Of a stretch of 54,849 bases of DNA, positions 43,354 through 52,962 are shown piece by piece (positions within the stretch are counted from its first letter, which is position 1; each line of letters opens with the position of its first letter). Under the pieces are notes generated by a model, which was not told the origin of the DNA, did not search any database, and saw nothing but the letters and a program-made list of their open reading frames with translations. The position numbers and the translations under genes were made by a program. The stretch is from a bacterium (GTDB taxonomy: Bacteria > Planctomycetota > UBA1135 > GCA-002686595). Location of the stretch: the NCBI GenBank assembly GCA_024226735.1, contig JAAELL010000481.1, positions 1 through 54,849 on the forward strand, written 5' to 3'.

Positions 43354-43437
43354 TAGGGAAGCCGAATCGGCGCTCAAGCTGACCGGAGGGACAGTCGATG
43401 CACGCGATGAAGTGTCCCATTCCTGGAAGGAAGCCCT

Positions 43438-44373
43438 GTGAGCACCACGCGCCTCGTCCCTCTCTCCCTCCTCGTCTCTCTCGGTCTCGGCTGCGCCACC
43501 CCGAGCTCGCACCGGGCTCCGGCCCCGACCGACGAGGGCCGCTCCAGCACGTCGGCCGTGCGGCAGGACGACGTCGTCGTCACGGCCAAGCTCCGCGAAC
43601 AGGTCGACGCGGACACGTACGAGCTCCAGGTCGAGATCGAACGCGTGGGCGAGGACGGTGGGCGCGAGCTCCTGGGCTCGCCCAAGATGCTGCTCACCGC
43701 TGGACAGACGGCGGAGGTCGTGACGGTGGGCGACCAGACGATCTCGGTCAGCGCGGAGCTTCCCGCCGCGAGCTCGCTCACCGCCGACGCGCTGATCGCC
43801 GTGTCGATGCAAGACGGGAACCGCGTCGTGAACGCGCCCGAGCTCGTGCTGCCGATGCCGACGGTCTTGCGCGAGGAAGACCAGGCGTCGGTCCCCGCCG
43901 CGCCGAACCGCCGCGTCTCGATCGCGTTCCTCGACGAGGACGTGCGGACCGTCGTCGAGGCGATCGCACGCGAGGCTCAGCAGAACATCATCATGCCCGC
44001 GGCCGTGCAGGGCAAAGTCACGCTCAACGTGCGCGACGTCTCCTGGCACCGCGCCCTCGAGCTCGCCCTCGAGCCGCTCGCCCTCTCGGCCTACGCCGAG
44101 GGCGACATCCTGCGCATCGAGCGCTCCCCCACCGTCTCCCAACACTGCCAGGTCTGGCTCAACTTCGTCGACGAAGACTTCAACCGCATCGTCGAAGCGA
44201 TCGCCGAACAGGCCCACATCAACGTCGTGATCGACCCGATGATGCCGAGCAACGTGACGCTGCGCGCCGAAGGCGTCTCCTGGCTCACCGCCCTCGAAAC
44301 CGCGGCCGAAGCCGTCGGCTGCCTAGTCTTCGTCTCCCCCGACGGCACCGCGGTCCGCGTCACCCCCGGCTGA
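43438..44373 (+). CDS. Lipoprotein with two STN / secretin N-domain-like modules
   Basis: A 311-residue protein starting at GTG 43438, 5 nt after GGAAGGA. A lipobox (LGLGC, Cys18) is followed by a beta-rich region (50-150, VTAKLREQVDADTYELQVEI) and then two similar modules: VSIAFLDEDVRTVVEAIA with VTLNVRDVSWHRALELAL, and VWLNFVDEDFNRIVEAIA with VTLRAEGVSWLTALETAA. These match the STN/N0 fold of secretins and TonB-dependent receptors. No secretin barrel is present. The first region (50-150) may be a separate secretin-associated domain. Probable role: periplasmic adaptor for an outer-membrane machine; inference only. Confidence 0.75.
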   Translation: MSTTRLVPLSLLVSLGLGCATPSSHRAPAPTDEGRSSTSAVRQDDVVVTAKLREQVDADTYELQVEIERVGEDGGRELLGSPKMLLTAGQTAEVVTVGDQTISVSAELPAASSLTADALIAVSMQDGNRVVNAPELVLPMPTVLREEDQASVPAAPNRRVSIAFLDEDVRTVVEAIAREAQQNIIMPAAVQGKVTLNVRDVSWHRALELALEPLALSAYAEGDILRIERSPTVSQHCQVWLNFVDEDFNRIVEAIAEQAHINVVIDPMMPSNVTLRAEGVSWLTALETAAEAVGCLVFVSPDGTAVRVTPG

Positions 44374-44516
44374 GCCAACGCACCGAGCCGAATCCGTCAT
44401 GTCTTGTCGCGGCACCGTACGTACCGTTTCGTTGTCGCGGCATCGACCGTTCGCCTGCCACGGCACGGCACGCACGACCAACGCCCCGCGAGCCAGCTCA
44501 TCGCCGAGCGCCCGCT

Positions 44517-44603
44517 ACGACGCCGTCAGGCGTCGTGCCGTGGATAGGAGAACCCGAAGGGTTCTTTGATTCTGGGACGGGGGCTCCGCCCCCGGTCCCA
44601 GAA

Positions 44604-44604
<1 letters not shown>
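44517..44604. terminator. Three consecutive hairpins between convergent genes
   Basis: Hairpin one: ACGACGCC (44517) with GGCGTCGT (44529-44536). Hairpin two: GAACCC with GGGTTC (44550-44564), then TTT. Hairpin three: ATTCTGGGACGGGGGC pairs with a right arm to 44604 with one bulged base and overlaps the purH stop codon. They serve the STN-lipoprotein gene on the left and purH on the right. The 143 bp from 44374 to 44516 hold no other feature I can see. Confidence 0.75.
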
Positions 44605-46211
<1,607 letters not shown>

Positions 46212-46300
46212 CTTGTGACTCCGGCCCACCCGGGCCTGAAGGAGAGCCTGAAGGAGAGACAGGGAAGGGGGGAGCCCGGATTGTAGCGCCGCCGCGTGCG

Positions 46301-46924
46301 CTACTGAACCTTCCGGTGGCCCTTCGGCGTCACCCAGAAGCGGCGGTCGGCGCGCTCCTGCACCAATCCGGCCCGCACGAGGGTGACGATGCCGCGGCGC
46401 GCGTTGCGCTGACCCATCTTGACGTCCTTCGTGATCTCGGAGAGCCGGGACGGGCGGGCCGCGATCGCCCGCAGAAGCTTGGTCAGCGTCTCGTCGAGCC
46501 GGACCCGCGCGTCGCCTGAGCGCTCCATCGCGCGGACCGTCGCGGCCCCCGCGGCGCGGGTCGAGCTGCCATCGCGGACGTAGACGAGTCCGCGGCCTCC
46601 GCTCTCCCAAACGCGCACCGGGCCCTGCGCGCGCGGGACGCGGACCTCGAGCAGCGTCACGCCCTCGGCGCGCCGCCGCGCGCACTGCACCGTCTGGGGC
46701 GGATCGAGGTGCGCCGCGACCCGCTCGATCGAGGCGCGTACCGCATCGGGATCGTCACAGCCGACGAGGCGTCCGTCATCGGCGACGCCGACCCAGAGCG
46801 TGCCCCCGACGCCGTTCGCGAAGGCGCAGATCGTGCGCGCGATGCGGTCGGCGCGCGGGAGCCGCACCTTCCATTCGCACTCGGGGCCTTCGGGAGCGAT
46901 CGAGGGATCTGGCATGCCGCGCAT
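46301..46924 (-). CDS. AlbA_2/Schlafen-type putative DNA-binding protein
   Basis: Taking ATG 46924 the product has 207 residues; ATGs at 46915 and 46942 are alternatives. The N-terminal domain reads ECEWKVRLPRADRIARTICAFANGVGGTLWVGVADDGRLVG, the AlbA_2 (divergent AAA-4) signature with the acidic residue and the FANGxGG loop. It continues with VYVRDGSSTRAAG. A C-terminal winged-helix-like part has LDETLTKLLRAIAARPSRLSEIT and NARRGIVTLVRAGLVQERADRRFWVT. Likely a DNA- or RNA-binding regulator. It is divergent from the DUF1294 gene with only 16 bp between the starts. Confidence 0.8.
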   Translation of the reverse strand: MRGMPDPSIAPEGPECEWKVRLPRADRIARTICAFANGVGGTLWVGVADDGRLVGCDDPDAVRASIERVAAHLDPPQTVQCARRRAEGVTLLEVRVPRAQGPVRVWESGGRGLVYVRDGSSTRAAGAATVRAMERSGDARVRLDETLTKLLRAIAARPSRLSEITKDVKMGQRNARRGIVTLVRAGLVQERADRRFWVTPKGHRKVQ

Positions 46925-46940
46925 GGTAGTTTGCCGCGTC

Positions 46941-47336
46941 ATGAGCCTACGCGCCCATCCCGTCCGTTCCTTCCTCGGGCTGTACCTCGTGCTCGTCCTC
47001 GCCCTGGCCTGGTTCCTCGCGCGTCAGCTCGGCGCAGGCGCCCCGGACGCATCGCGAGGCAGCACGCTCGGCACCTGGCTCGCCGCGTGGCTCATCGCGG
47101 CGAACGTGCTCGTCGTGCCATTCTGGGCGTGGGACAAGCGGCAGGCCATGCTCGACCGATTCCGCGTGCCCGAGGCGGCGCTGCACCTGTTCGCCGCGGC
47201 CGGAGCTGCCGCCGCCTCGCTCATCGCGATGCGGACGTTCCGGCACAAGACCCTCAAGCCCAAGTTCAAGCTTCTCTACTGGACGCTCCTGGGCGTCCAG
47301 GTCGCGCTAGTCGTCTGGTTGCTCCAGGCCACCTGA
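46941..47336 (+). CDS. DUF1294-family membrane protein
   Basis: A 131-residue protein from ATG 46941 with four hydrophobic helices. The family signature is seen in [35 protein letters not shown] and [10 protein letters not shown], where DK, RxPE and RHKT are conserved in DUF1294 (often fused to cold-shock domains elsewhere). No cold-shock domain is present here. Function unknown. The last 30 bp overlap the convergent DUF255 gene. Confidence 0.85.
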   Translation: MSLRAHPVRSFLGLYLVLVLALAWFLARQLGAGAPDASRGSTLGTWLAAWLIAANVLVVPFWAWDKRQAMLDRFRVPEAALHLFAAAGAAAASLIAMRTFRHKTLKPKFKLLYWTLLGVQVALVVWLLQAT

Positions 47337-49592
47337 CGAGACCGACTCTTCCTCCTGCTCGAGCTGCTCGAGCGCCGCGAGCATCGTCGCGACGTCGGTC
47401 GTCGGCGCCTGGCAGGTGAAGTTTTGGCAGACGTACGCAGTCGCCTTGCCGTCGATCGCCTCCTGGGTCTCGGTGTACGGCACGAGCCGACTGATCGCCT
47501 TCGCGCCGGCACCACCGGCGGGTCGCACGACGACGACCTTGTTGGGCAAGAAACGATCGTTCAGGGCCGAGAGCATCGCGCCCAAGTCGTCCGCGGCGGG
47601 GTCCCCCGCGATGACGATCTCGAACGACGGCCCGACGAGGAAGTCGACCGCCAGCATCAGCTGCGTGTAGCTCTGGGGCTGGAGCGAGGTCTGACCCGCG
47701 AAGGCCTTGATCGTCTTGTCGGCGTACTCGTCGTACTTCGTGTTGCCGGTGAGGCGCGCCAGCCAGAGCAGGTTCATCACCGCGACGGAGTTGCCGGAGG
47801 GGATCGCGCCGTCGTAGCTCTCTTTGGAGCGAACGATCAGCTTCTCGCCATCGGTCGGCGACAGGAAGAAGCCGCCGCCCCTCTCGTCCCAGAAGCGCGC
47901 GATCATGTCGTCGGTCAGCGCGATCGCCTCCTCGAGGAAGCGCGGTTTCTGGGTCGTGGTGAAGAGCTCCAGCAGGCCGTGGGTGAAGAACGCGTAGTCC
48001 TCCAGAAGCCCGAGGTTGTCCGCCGCCCCACCGCGGTAGCTCTTCAAGAGGCGTCCGCGCTCGTCACGCAGGTTGCCCAGGACGAACTTCGCGGCGGCCG
48101 TAGCGGCGCGCTCGTAGTCCTCGCGCCCGTCGAACACGCGCGCGGCCTTGGCGAACGCGGCGATCATCAAACCGTTCCAGTCGGTCAGGATCTTGTCGTC
48201 CTTGAACGGATGGACGCGCGGCTCGCGCACCTCGAAGAGCTTGGCGCGGATCACCTCCATCTTGGCTGCGAGCTCCGCGGGTTCCATCCCGCGGGTGGGC
48301 GCGAGCTCGTCGAGCGTCTGCGAGAGGTGCGGGATGTTGTGGCCGGTCGCCTCTCCAGTCGCCTCCTCGCTGAAGTTGCCTTCCTCGCGGATGTTCCAGA
48401 CGGCCGCGGCGAGGGCGGCGTCGTCTTCGTCGAGCGCAGCCTTCAGCTGCTCGAGCGTCCACACGTAGAACAGCCCCTCGACGCCCTCCGAGTCAGCATC
48501 CTCCGCCGAGAAGAACCCGCCCTTCGGCGAGGTCATGTCGCGCAGGACGTAGGTGAACACTTGCTCGGCCGTCTCGCGGTACGCGTCCTTGCCGGTGACC
48601 TGCCACGCTTCGGTGTACGCGAGCGCCAGCAGCGCCTGGTCGTACAGCATCTTCTCGAAGTGCGGCAGGAGCCAGTTGGGGTCGGTCGAGTAGCGATGGA
48701 ACCCGAAACCGACGTGGTCCCAGATCCCGCCCTTGCGCATCGCCGCCAGCGTCGTCTCGACCATGTCGAGCGAGCTCAGATCGCCGCTCCGCGCGTGGTG
48801 GCGCAGCAGGAAGCGCAGGTTGTGCGGGATCGGGAACTTCATCTGCTCGCCGAACCCGCCGCGCTTGAAGTCGTAGGAGTGGCGCAGGTGCGAGTAGCAG
48901 AGCTCGAGCGTGCTCTCGCTCAACGCCTCGCCGGGCGTGCCGGACGACAACTTCGCCACGTGCTCGGTCGCTCCGCGCGCCACCTCGAGCACGCGCCGGC
49001 GGTCGTTCTTCCACGCGCCCGAGAGCTGCGGGACGAGCTCCATCATGCCGGTCCGCCCGTGGCGCCCCGCCCTGGGAAAGTACGTCCCCGCGAAGAAGGG
49101 CTGCTTGTCCGGCGTCATCAGCACCGTCATTGGCCACCCGCCACGGCCGGTCATCGCCTGCGTGACCGTCATGTACACCTGGTCGATGTCGGGGCGCTCC
49201 TCGCGGTCGACCTTGACGCAAATGAAGCTGTCGTTCATGAGCTTGGCGACCTCGGGGTCCTCGAAGCTCTCGTGCTCCATGACGTGGCACCAGTGGCACG
49301 TCGAGTAGCCGATCGAGAGGAAGATCGGCTTGTCCTGTTCCCTGGCGGCCTCGAACGCCTCGGCCCCCCACGCGTACCAGTCGACCGGATTGCGGGCGTG
49401 CTGCTGGAGGTACGGACTCTTGGAGTGGATGAGCCGATTGAACTCGTCGCCCCCGTCCTTGGGCAGCTTGGCGATCTCCTCGGAGCTCGGCAGCGGCTTG
49501 CGCACTTTGGGCTCGTGGTCTTGATCTTGGGCGGGGAGCGGACTGATCATCGCGAGAGCGAGGACCAGCGCGCGGGTGCGCGACGTCAGCAT
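47307..49592 (-). CDS. DUF255 thioredoxin-domain protein (YyaL / SSP411-like), exported
   Basis: A 761-residue protein from ATG 49592, chosen for the signal peptide (1-21, cleavage after PAQ or LPA) and a GAGAGG sequence 6-7 nt upstream. The N-terminal thioredoxin-like domain has [19 protein letters not shown] and the active site [14 protein letters not shown] (Cys99, Cys102), then [13 protein letters not shown] and [24 protein letters not shown] long glycosidase-like (alpha/alpha-barrel) region follows, ending with a short C-terminal segment containing [10 protein letters not shown]. It lies 34 nt downstream of the Trx-like selenoprotein gene on the same strand. A periplasmic location is suggested by the signal peptide, unlike the cytoplasmic homologues. 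Confidence 0.92.
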   Translation of the reverse strand: MLTSRTRALVLALAMISPLPAQDQDHEPKVRKPLPSSEEIAKLPKDGGDEFNRLIHSKSPYLQQHARNPVDWYAWGAEAFEAAREQDKPIFLSIGYSTCHWCHVMEHESFEDPEVAKLMNDSFICVKVDREERPDIDQVYMTVTQAMTGRGGWPMTVLMTPDKQPFFAGTYFPRAGRHGRTGMMELVPQLSGAWKNDRRRVLEVARGATEHVAKLSSGTPGEALSESTLELCYSHLRHSYDFKRGGFGEQMKFPIPHNLRFLLRHHARSGDLSSLDMVETTLAAMRKGGIWDHVGFGFHRYSTDPNWLLPHFEKMLYDQALLALAYTEAWQVTGKDAYRETAEQVFTYVLRDMTSPKGGFFSAEDADSEGVEGLFYVWTLEQLKAALDEDDAALAAAVWNIREEGNFSEEATGEATGHNIPHLSQTLDELAPTRGMEPAELAAKMEVIRAKLFEVREPRVHPFKDDKILTDWNGLMIAAFAKAARVFDGREDYERAATAAAKFVLGNLRDERGRLLKSYRGGAADNLGLLEDYAFFTHGLLELFTTTQKPRFLEEAIALTDDMIARFWDERGGGFFLSPTDGEKLIVRSKESYDGAIPSGNSVAVMNLLWLARLTGNTKYDEYADKTIKAFAGQTSLQPQSYTQLMLAVDFLVGPSFEIVIAGDPAADDLGAMLSALNDRFLPNKVVVVRPAGGAGAKAISRLVPYTETQEAIDGKATAYVCQNFTCQAPTTDVATMLAALEQLEQEEESVSSGGLEQPDD

Positions 49593-49626
49593 TCGAGGAC
49601 CTCTCGACATATGGCTCTCAGTGCTC

Positions 49627-50049
49627 TCAGGGGTTGGCGGGAGGGCTCTTGGCTTCGCCCAGAAGGCGCCCGATCGTCTTCAACAGATACGGCGGCGTGA
49701 CCGCCCCGGAGTAGCCGTCGAGGAAGTTCCCGTCGGCGTCTGCGAACAGAATGAACGGCAACATCATCGCGTTCTCCAGCTGGCTCGCGAGCGCCATGAC
49801 GCCCGGCTCGGACGCATCCGCGTCGGCGGCGAGCGCGACGAAGTTCTGCTGGAGGAGAGGTGCGACGTCAGGCCTGGGGACGACTCCCTCGACGAGGGAG
49901 CGGCATTGTCCTCAGAGCTCGCGACCGAACTCGATGAAGATCTTCTTGCCCTCGGCCTGCGCTTGGGCCTTGGCGTCTTCGAGGCGGGTGTGCCAGCTCA
50001 GCGTTCCGCGGTCGTCGAAGTGGGGATGGGGGGAGTTGTTGCCGGTCAT
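49627..50049 (-). CDS. Thioredoxin-fold selenoprotein with UGQC motif (Sec46 encoded by TGA 49912-49914)
   Basis: Read through the TGA at 49912-49914 the gene runs from ATG 50049 to TGA 49627 and encodes 140 residues of a thioredoxin-like domain. Before the [16 protein letters not shown], the second beta-strand with the active-site start. The active site is U46-G-Q-C49, so Sec replaces the first, attacking cysteine of CxxC. After it come [35 protein letters not shown], and [16 protein letters not shown] with the cis-proline loop (MLP) that faces the active site. No signal peptide is visible. A hairpin of SECIS type follows the UGA. It precedes the DUF255 thioredoxin gene by 34 nt, so they are probably co-transcribed. 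Confidence 0.9.
49884..49914 (-). promoter_or_regulatory. Bacterial SECIS element with UGA-Sec codon of the thioredoxin-like gene
   Basis: After the UGA (49912-49914) come 11 nt and then CUCCCUC and GAGGGAG, a perfect 7-bp stem (49884-49900) closing the loop GUC. The loop G lies 19 nt after UGA, within the range of known bacterial SECIS elements and aligned with the loop of the AhpD-gene element. The stem is coding at the same time (RSLVEGV). Confidence 0.82.
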
Positions 50050-50249
50050 TCTCGTGGTTCGGTCGGTGTTGGAGCCCTGACGGCGAGCGCGTCTCCTACG
50101 ACGCGATTGGCCCGATCTCCAGCCCCGAGCCCCGCACCTTACCCGACCGGCACACGATTGGGGTCGAGGAGCCCGATCCGCCCCTGCCGCGGGCTGATTG
50201 CACGCCATCAGCTTGAAAAGATCGTCGTGCACTCCTGTAGGATCCCGCG

Positions 50250-51773
50250 ATGTGCGTGCTCCGGAGTGTGCTCCTCTCGGCCTGCGTCGCGGCTGTCGCC
50301 TGCTCCCCACCCCTCGACGATGCGGACGCGGGCTCGCAGCCCGCCCTCGACGACCCACCGACCGACGTCGTCTTCGTGGTCGTCGACACGCTGCGCGCGG
50401 ACGCCTCGAGCTGGTCGCACACGCCGCACCTGGACGCGCTCGCGAGTGAGGGCGTCACATTTTCGAACGCGTTCAGCCACGCGCCCCTGACCCTCCCCGC
50501 CCACGCGGCGCTGTTCTCGTCCAGGCTGGCGACCTCGAGCCGGGTGACGAACAACGGCCAGACCATCGGCACGACCCTGCCGCTGCTCGCCGAGCACATG
50601 GGGCGCCAGGGCTACCGCACGCTCGCCGCGACGAGCCTGGCGACGATGTGGCCGATCCGGGCGGGACGCGGACTCGACCGCGGATTCGACGACTACGACC
50701 GGTGCGAGCGGGAGGTCGCGCCGGCGACCGACGTGAACGCGCGCCTCCTGCGGCGGCTGCGCGCCGTGCCGGACGGTCGCGCTCTGTTCTTCTTCGCGCA
50801 CTACTCCGACCCGCACCAGCCGTACAACGCGCACGGCACCCGCAATGTGCCAGCGCGCATCGAGCTGGACGGCGAGCCGCTCGCCACCATCGACGTCGCG
50901 GACATGCAGTGGTGGGAGCACACCGTCACCGTGTCCGCCGGCGAGCACGAGCTGACGGTCGACGCGGACAAGAGCGTCTACGTGCGGCGCGTGCGGGCCA
51001 CGGCTGGCCGCGACCGACTCGAGATCCAGTTCGAGGATGGCGCCCGCAACGAGGCACGTCGGAGCCACCGGGTGCGGTTCACGGCCGAGGGCACGGTCGA
51101 CCTCTCCGTGTGGCTCCACGACGCACCGGAGCCAGAGGAGATCCGCCGCCGCTACCAGCTCGAGGTCGAGGCCGCCGATCGGGCGATCGGTGAGCTCCTC
51201 ACGACCTTGCGCAACACCGGGCGCTACGCGGAGAGCCTCATCGTGTTCACCTCCGACCACGGCGAAGGCCTGGGCGAACACGGCTCCGTCGGTCACGCGC
51301 GGCACCTCTACGACGAGGTGCTCGCGGTTCCGCTGATCATCAAGCTCCCCGCAGGCCATCCGCGCGCCGCTGAGCTCCAGTCGGCCGCGGGGCGCCTCGC
51401 GCGCCACATCGACGTCGTGCCGACGGTTCTCGAGCTGCTCGAGCTCCCGCCCCTCGACGACGCGGACGGCGCCTCGCTCCTCGACCCGTCGGGGCGCGTC
51501 CTGACCGCCGAAGTGCACCCGCCCGAGGCGCCGACCTCGCTCTTCGCGATCCGCGATCTCGAGCACAAGCTGATCTACGACAGCGAGTCCGAGCGCTTCG
51601 AGCTGTACGACGTCGTCACCGATCCCGGCGAGCTCGACGACGTGTTTCAGGCGAGCAGTCCGCGCTTCGACACCTGGCGCCGCCGCCTGCTCCTGCGCGC
51701 GGAGACCGAGCGCGAGGCCGCGGTGCCGCTCGATCCGGAGACGGCGCGCCGGCTCGAGGCGCTGGGGTATTAG
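50250..51773 (+). CDS. Second sulfatase-fold lipoprotein with an inserted beta domain
   Basis: A 507-residue protein from ATG 50250 with a lipobox (VAAVAC, Cys18). The alkaline-phosphatase-superfamily core shows VVVDTLRADASSW, the nucleophile region HAPLTLPAHAALFSS with Thr81, and FTSDHGEGLGEHG. The formylglycine cysteine is replaced by threonine here too. Between NAHGT (about 209) and YQLEVEAADRAIGELL (about 305) lies an inserted beta-rich segment of about 90 residues (ELDGEPLATIDVAD to VDLSVWLHDAPEP) that is not part of the usual fold and may bind a substrate. The last residues RLEALGY are typical of this group. Divergent from the selenoprotein gene. Confidence 0.85.
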   Translation: MCVLRSVLLSACVAAVACSPPLDDADAGSQPALDDPPTDVVFVVVDTLRADASSWSHTPHLDALASEGVTFSNAFSHAPLTLPAHAALFSSRLATSSRVTNNGQTIGTTLPLLAEHMGRQGYRTLAATSLATMWPIRAGRGLDRGFDDYDRCEREVAPATDVNARLLRRLRAVPDGRALFFFAHYSDPHQPYNAHGTRNVPARIELDGEPLATIDVADMQWWEHTVTVSAGEHELTVDADKSVYVRRVRATAGRDRLEIQFEDGARNEARRSHRVRFTAEGTVDLSVWLHDAPEPEEIRRRYQLEVEAADRAIGELLTTLRNTGRYAESLIVFTSDHGEGLGEHGSVGHARHLYDEVLAVPLIIKLPAGHPRAAELQSAAGRLARHIDVVPTVLELLELPPLDDADGASLLDPSGRVLTAEVHPPEAPTSLFAIRDLEHKLIYDSESERFELYDVVTDPGELDDVFQASSPRFDTWRRRLLLRAETEREAAVPLDPETARRLEALGY

Positions 51774-51867
51774 GAGGCTCGCGGAGGATCCTACGGATCC
51801 CCCGCGAGCCTCCTACGACACCTTCGGTGTCGAGGTGTTCATGGCGCCACGGCTGACGCCGTGGCGC
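51772..51867. terminator. Three nested hairpins after the second sulfatase-fold gene
   Basis: Hairpin one spans 51772-51814: 13-nt perfect arms (AGGAGGCTCGCGG with its complement) continuing into GGATCC/GGATCC, starting inside the stop codon. Hairpin two: CGACACC/GGTGTCG (51816-51832). Hairpin three: GCGCCACGGC/GCCGTGGCGC (51844-51867), which holds the 23-nt dispersed repeat. None has a long T-tract. They separate convergent genes. Confidence 0.7.
51842..51864. repeat. 23-nt palindromic repeat, copy 2
   Basis: Reverse complement of this stretch is identical to positions 3498-3520 over all 23 nt. It forms the core of the third hairpin after the sulfatase-fold gene. Confidence 0.7.
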
Positions 51868-51892
51868 TGGTGGGGATTGCGCGGGCTCGGTA

Positions 51893-52396
51893 CTACCCCA
51901 GCAGGTCACGGTACGGCAGCGAGAGGAACTCGCCGCGGTCGAGCGCCAACAGCTCGATGACGCGGTCGCACTCCGCGCGCGCGTCCTCCTCGCCGATCTC
52001 GCCCACCGCGGTCTCGAGCTCGATGTAGTCGCCGAGATCCTCGACGCGGTCGAGGTGGATGCGGGTGTGATCGAGCATCCAGAGCGTGCGCTCCTTCTGC
52101 ACGACGACGTCGACCGGCAGCACGCGGCCGAGCAGCGCCTTCCAGCCCTCGACGTCCTCGAGGACCTGGCGGCTGTAGGCCGATGCGCGGGCTTGCGCGC
52201 TGTCGGTCGGACGCTCGTAGCTGATCAGCTCCGCCGGCTCGCCCGCGATCTCGCGCAGCTTGAGCCAGCCGGTCGGCACGGCGTAGAAGGTGTCGCGCTG
52301 GCGCAGCACGACGGTGTGTTCCGCGCCGACTTCCTCGAGCCGGCGCTCCATCGCGGTGCGGTCGCGCAACACCGACTTGATCTCGATGTTCAGCAT
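51893..52396 (-). CDS. CYTH-domain protein (class IV adenylate cyclase / thiamine triphosphatase-like)
   Basis: A 167-residue protein from ATG 52396, 2 nt after the DinB gene stop. It is a single CYTH triphosphate tunnel domain: NIEIKSVL near the start is a form of ExExK with Asn in place of the first Glu; RQRDTFYAVPTGWLKLREI, ELISYERP, and RTLWMLDHTRIHLDRVEDLGDYIELETAV match class IV cyclases. The basic and acidic tunnel residues are largely present. The likely reaction is on a nucleotide or thiamine triphosphate; which one is open. Translated together with the DinB gene. Confidence 0.85.
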   Translation of the reverse strand: MLNIEIKSVLRDRTAMERRLEEVGAEHTVVLRQRDTFYAVPTGWLKLREIAGEPAELISYERPTDSAQARASAYSRQVLEDVEGWKALLGRVLPVDVVVQKERTLWMLDHTRIHLDRVEDLGDYIELETAVGEIGEEDARAECDRVIELLALDRGEFLSLPYRDLLG

Positions 52397-52398
52397 GG

Positions 52399-52932
52399 TC
52401 AACGGGTCAGGATCGGAAGGTATGCGCTCCACGGCCCGACGTCATCCGCGTAGCGCTTCGAAAGGACGCGCATGATCTGCGCGATGTGGCCCTGGTCGTG
52501 TACGACCCAGGTCGACAGAAGTTGCACGAGCGTGACGCGCCCGAGCTCCGGGTGCATGCCCGCGCGGGCGAGATCGCCGACCTCGAGCTCGAGCGCGCGC
52601 AGAGCCGCCAAGCTCGTCGCGCGCAGCGTCGCAAACTCGTCGAGCAGCTCGGCCATCGTCAGAGCTTGGTAGCGATCGCGGAACGCGAAGCGGTCGAACG
52701 GCTCGAACGGGCGCTCGGCACCATGCTCGAGGATGATGCGCGCGCGCGGAATCCAGTCATGCTCCTCGCCGCTGCACAGGTGCGCGACGACGTCGCGTGC
52801 ACTGAACGTCCCTTCGCCCTCGTCGGACTCGACCCATTCCTGCGGGAGCTCGCTCAGGAGCGCGCGCAGTACCCCCGGCGTCCGGGCGAGGATCGCTGCG
52901 GCTTCTTCCAGGTCGAATCGCGACGCGCGCAT
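52399..52932 (-). CDS. DinB-family protein
   Basis: A 177-residue four-helix-bundle protein. Family features are the N-terminal LARTPGVLRALLSELP, FSARDVVAHLCSGEEHDWIPRAR (first metal His in AHL), and the C-terminal WVVHDQGHIAQIMRVLSKRY with two histidines. The three histidines would bind a divalent metal. DinB-like proteins include thiol-dependent S-transferases such as bacillithiol transferase; the substrate here is unknown. The start is 30 nt after the prfB stop, and the stop is 2 nt before the CYTH start, so prfB, dinB and CYTH may form one operon. Confidence 0.88.
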   Translation of the reverse strand: MRASRFDLEEAAAILARTPGVLRALLSELPQEWVESDEGEGTFSARDVVAHLCSGEEHDWIPRARIILEHGAERPFEPFDRFAFRDRYQALTMAELLDEFATLRATSLAALRALELEVGDLARAGMHPELGRVTLVQLLSTWVVHDQGHIAQIMRVLSKRYADDVGPWSAYLPILTR

Positions 52933-52962
52933 GCGCCCATGTTACGCGACCTGGGCGTCGAT

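Noticed and set aside
47424-49700. Long plus-strand open frame opposite the DUF255 gene
   Set aside because: Shadow frame; the minus strand has an intact thioredoxin-domain protein with all motifs.
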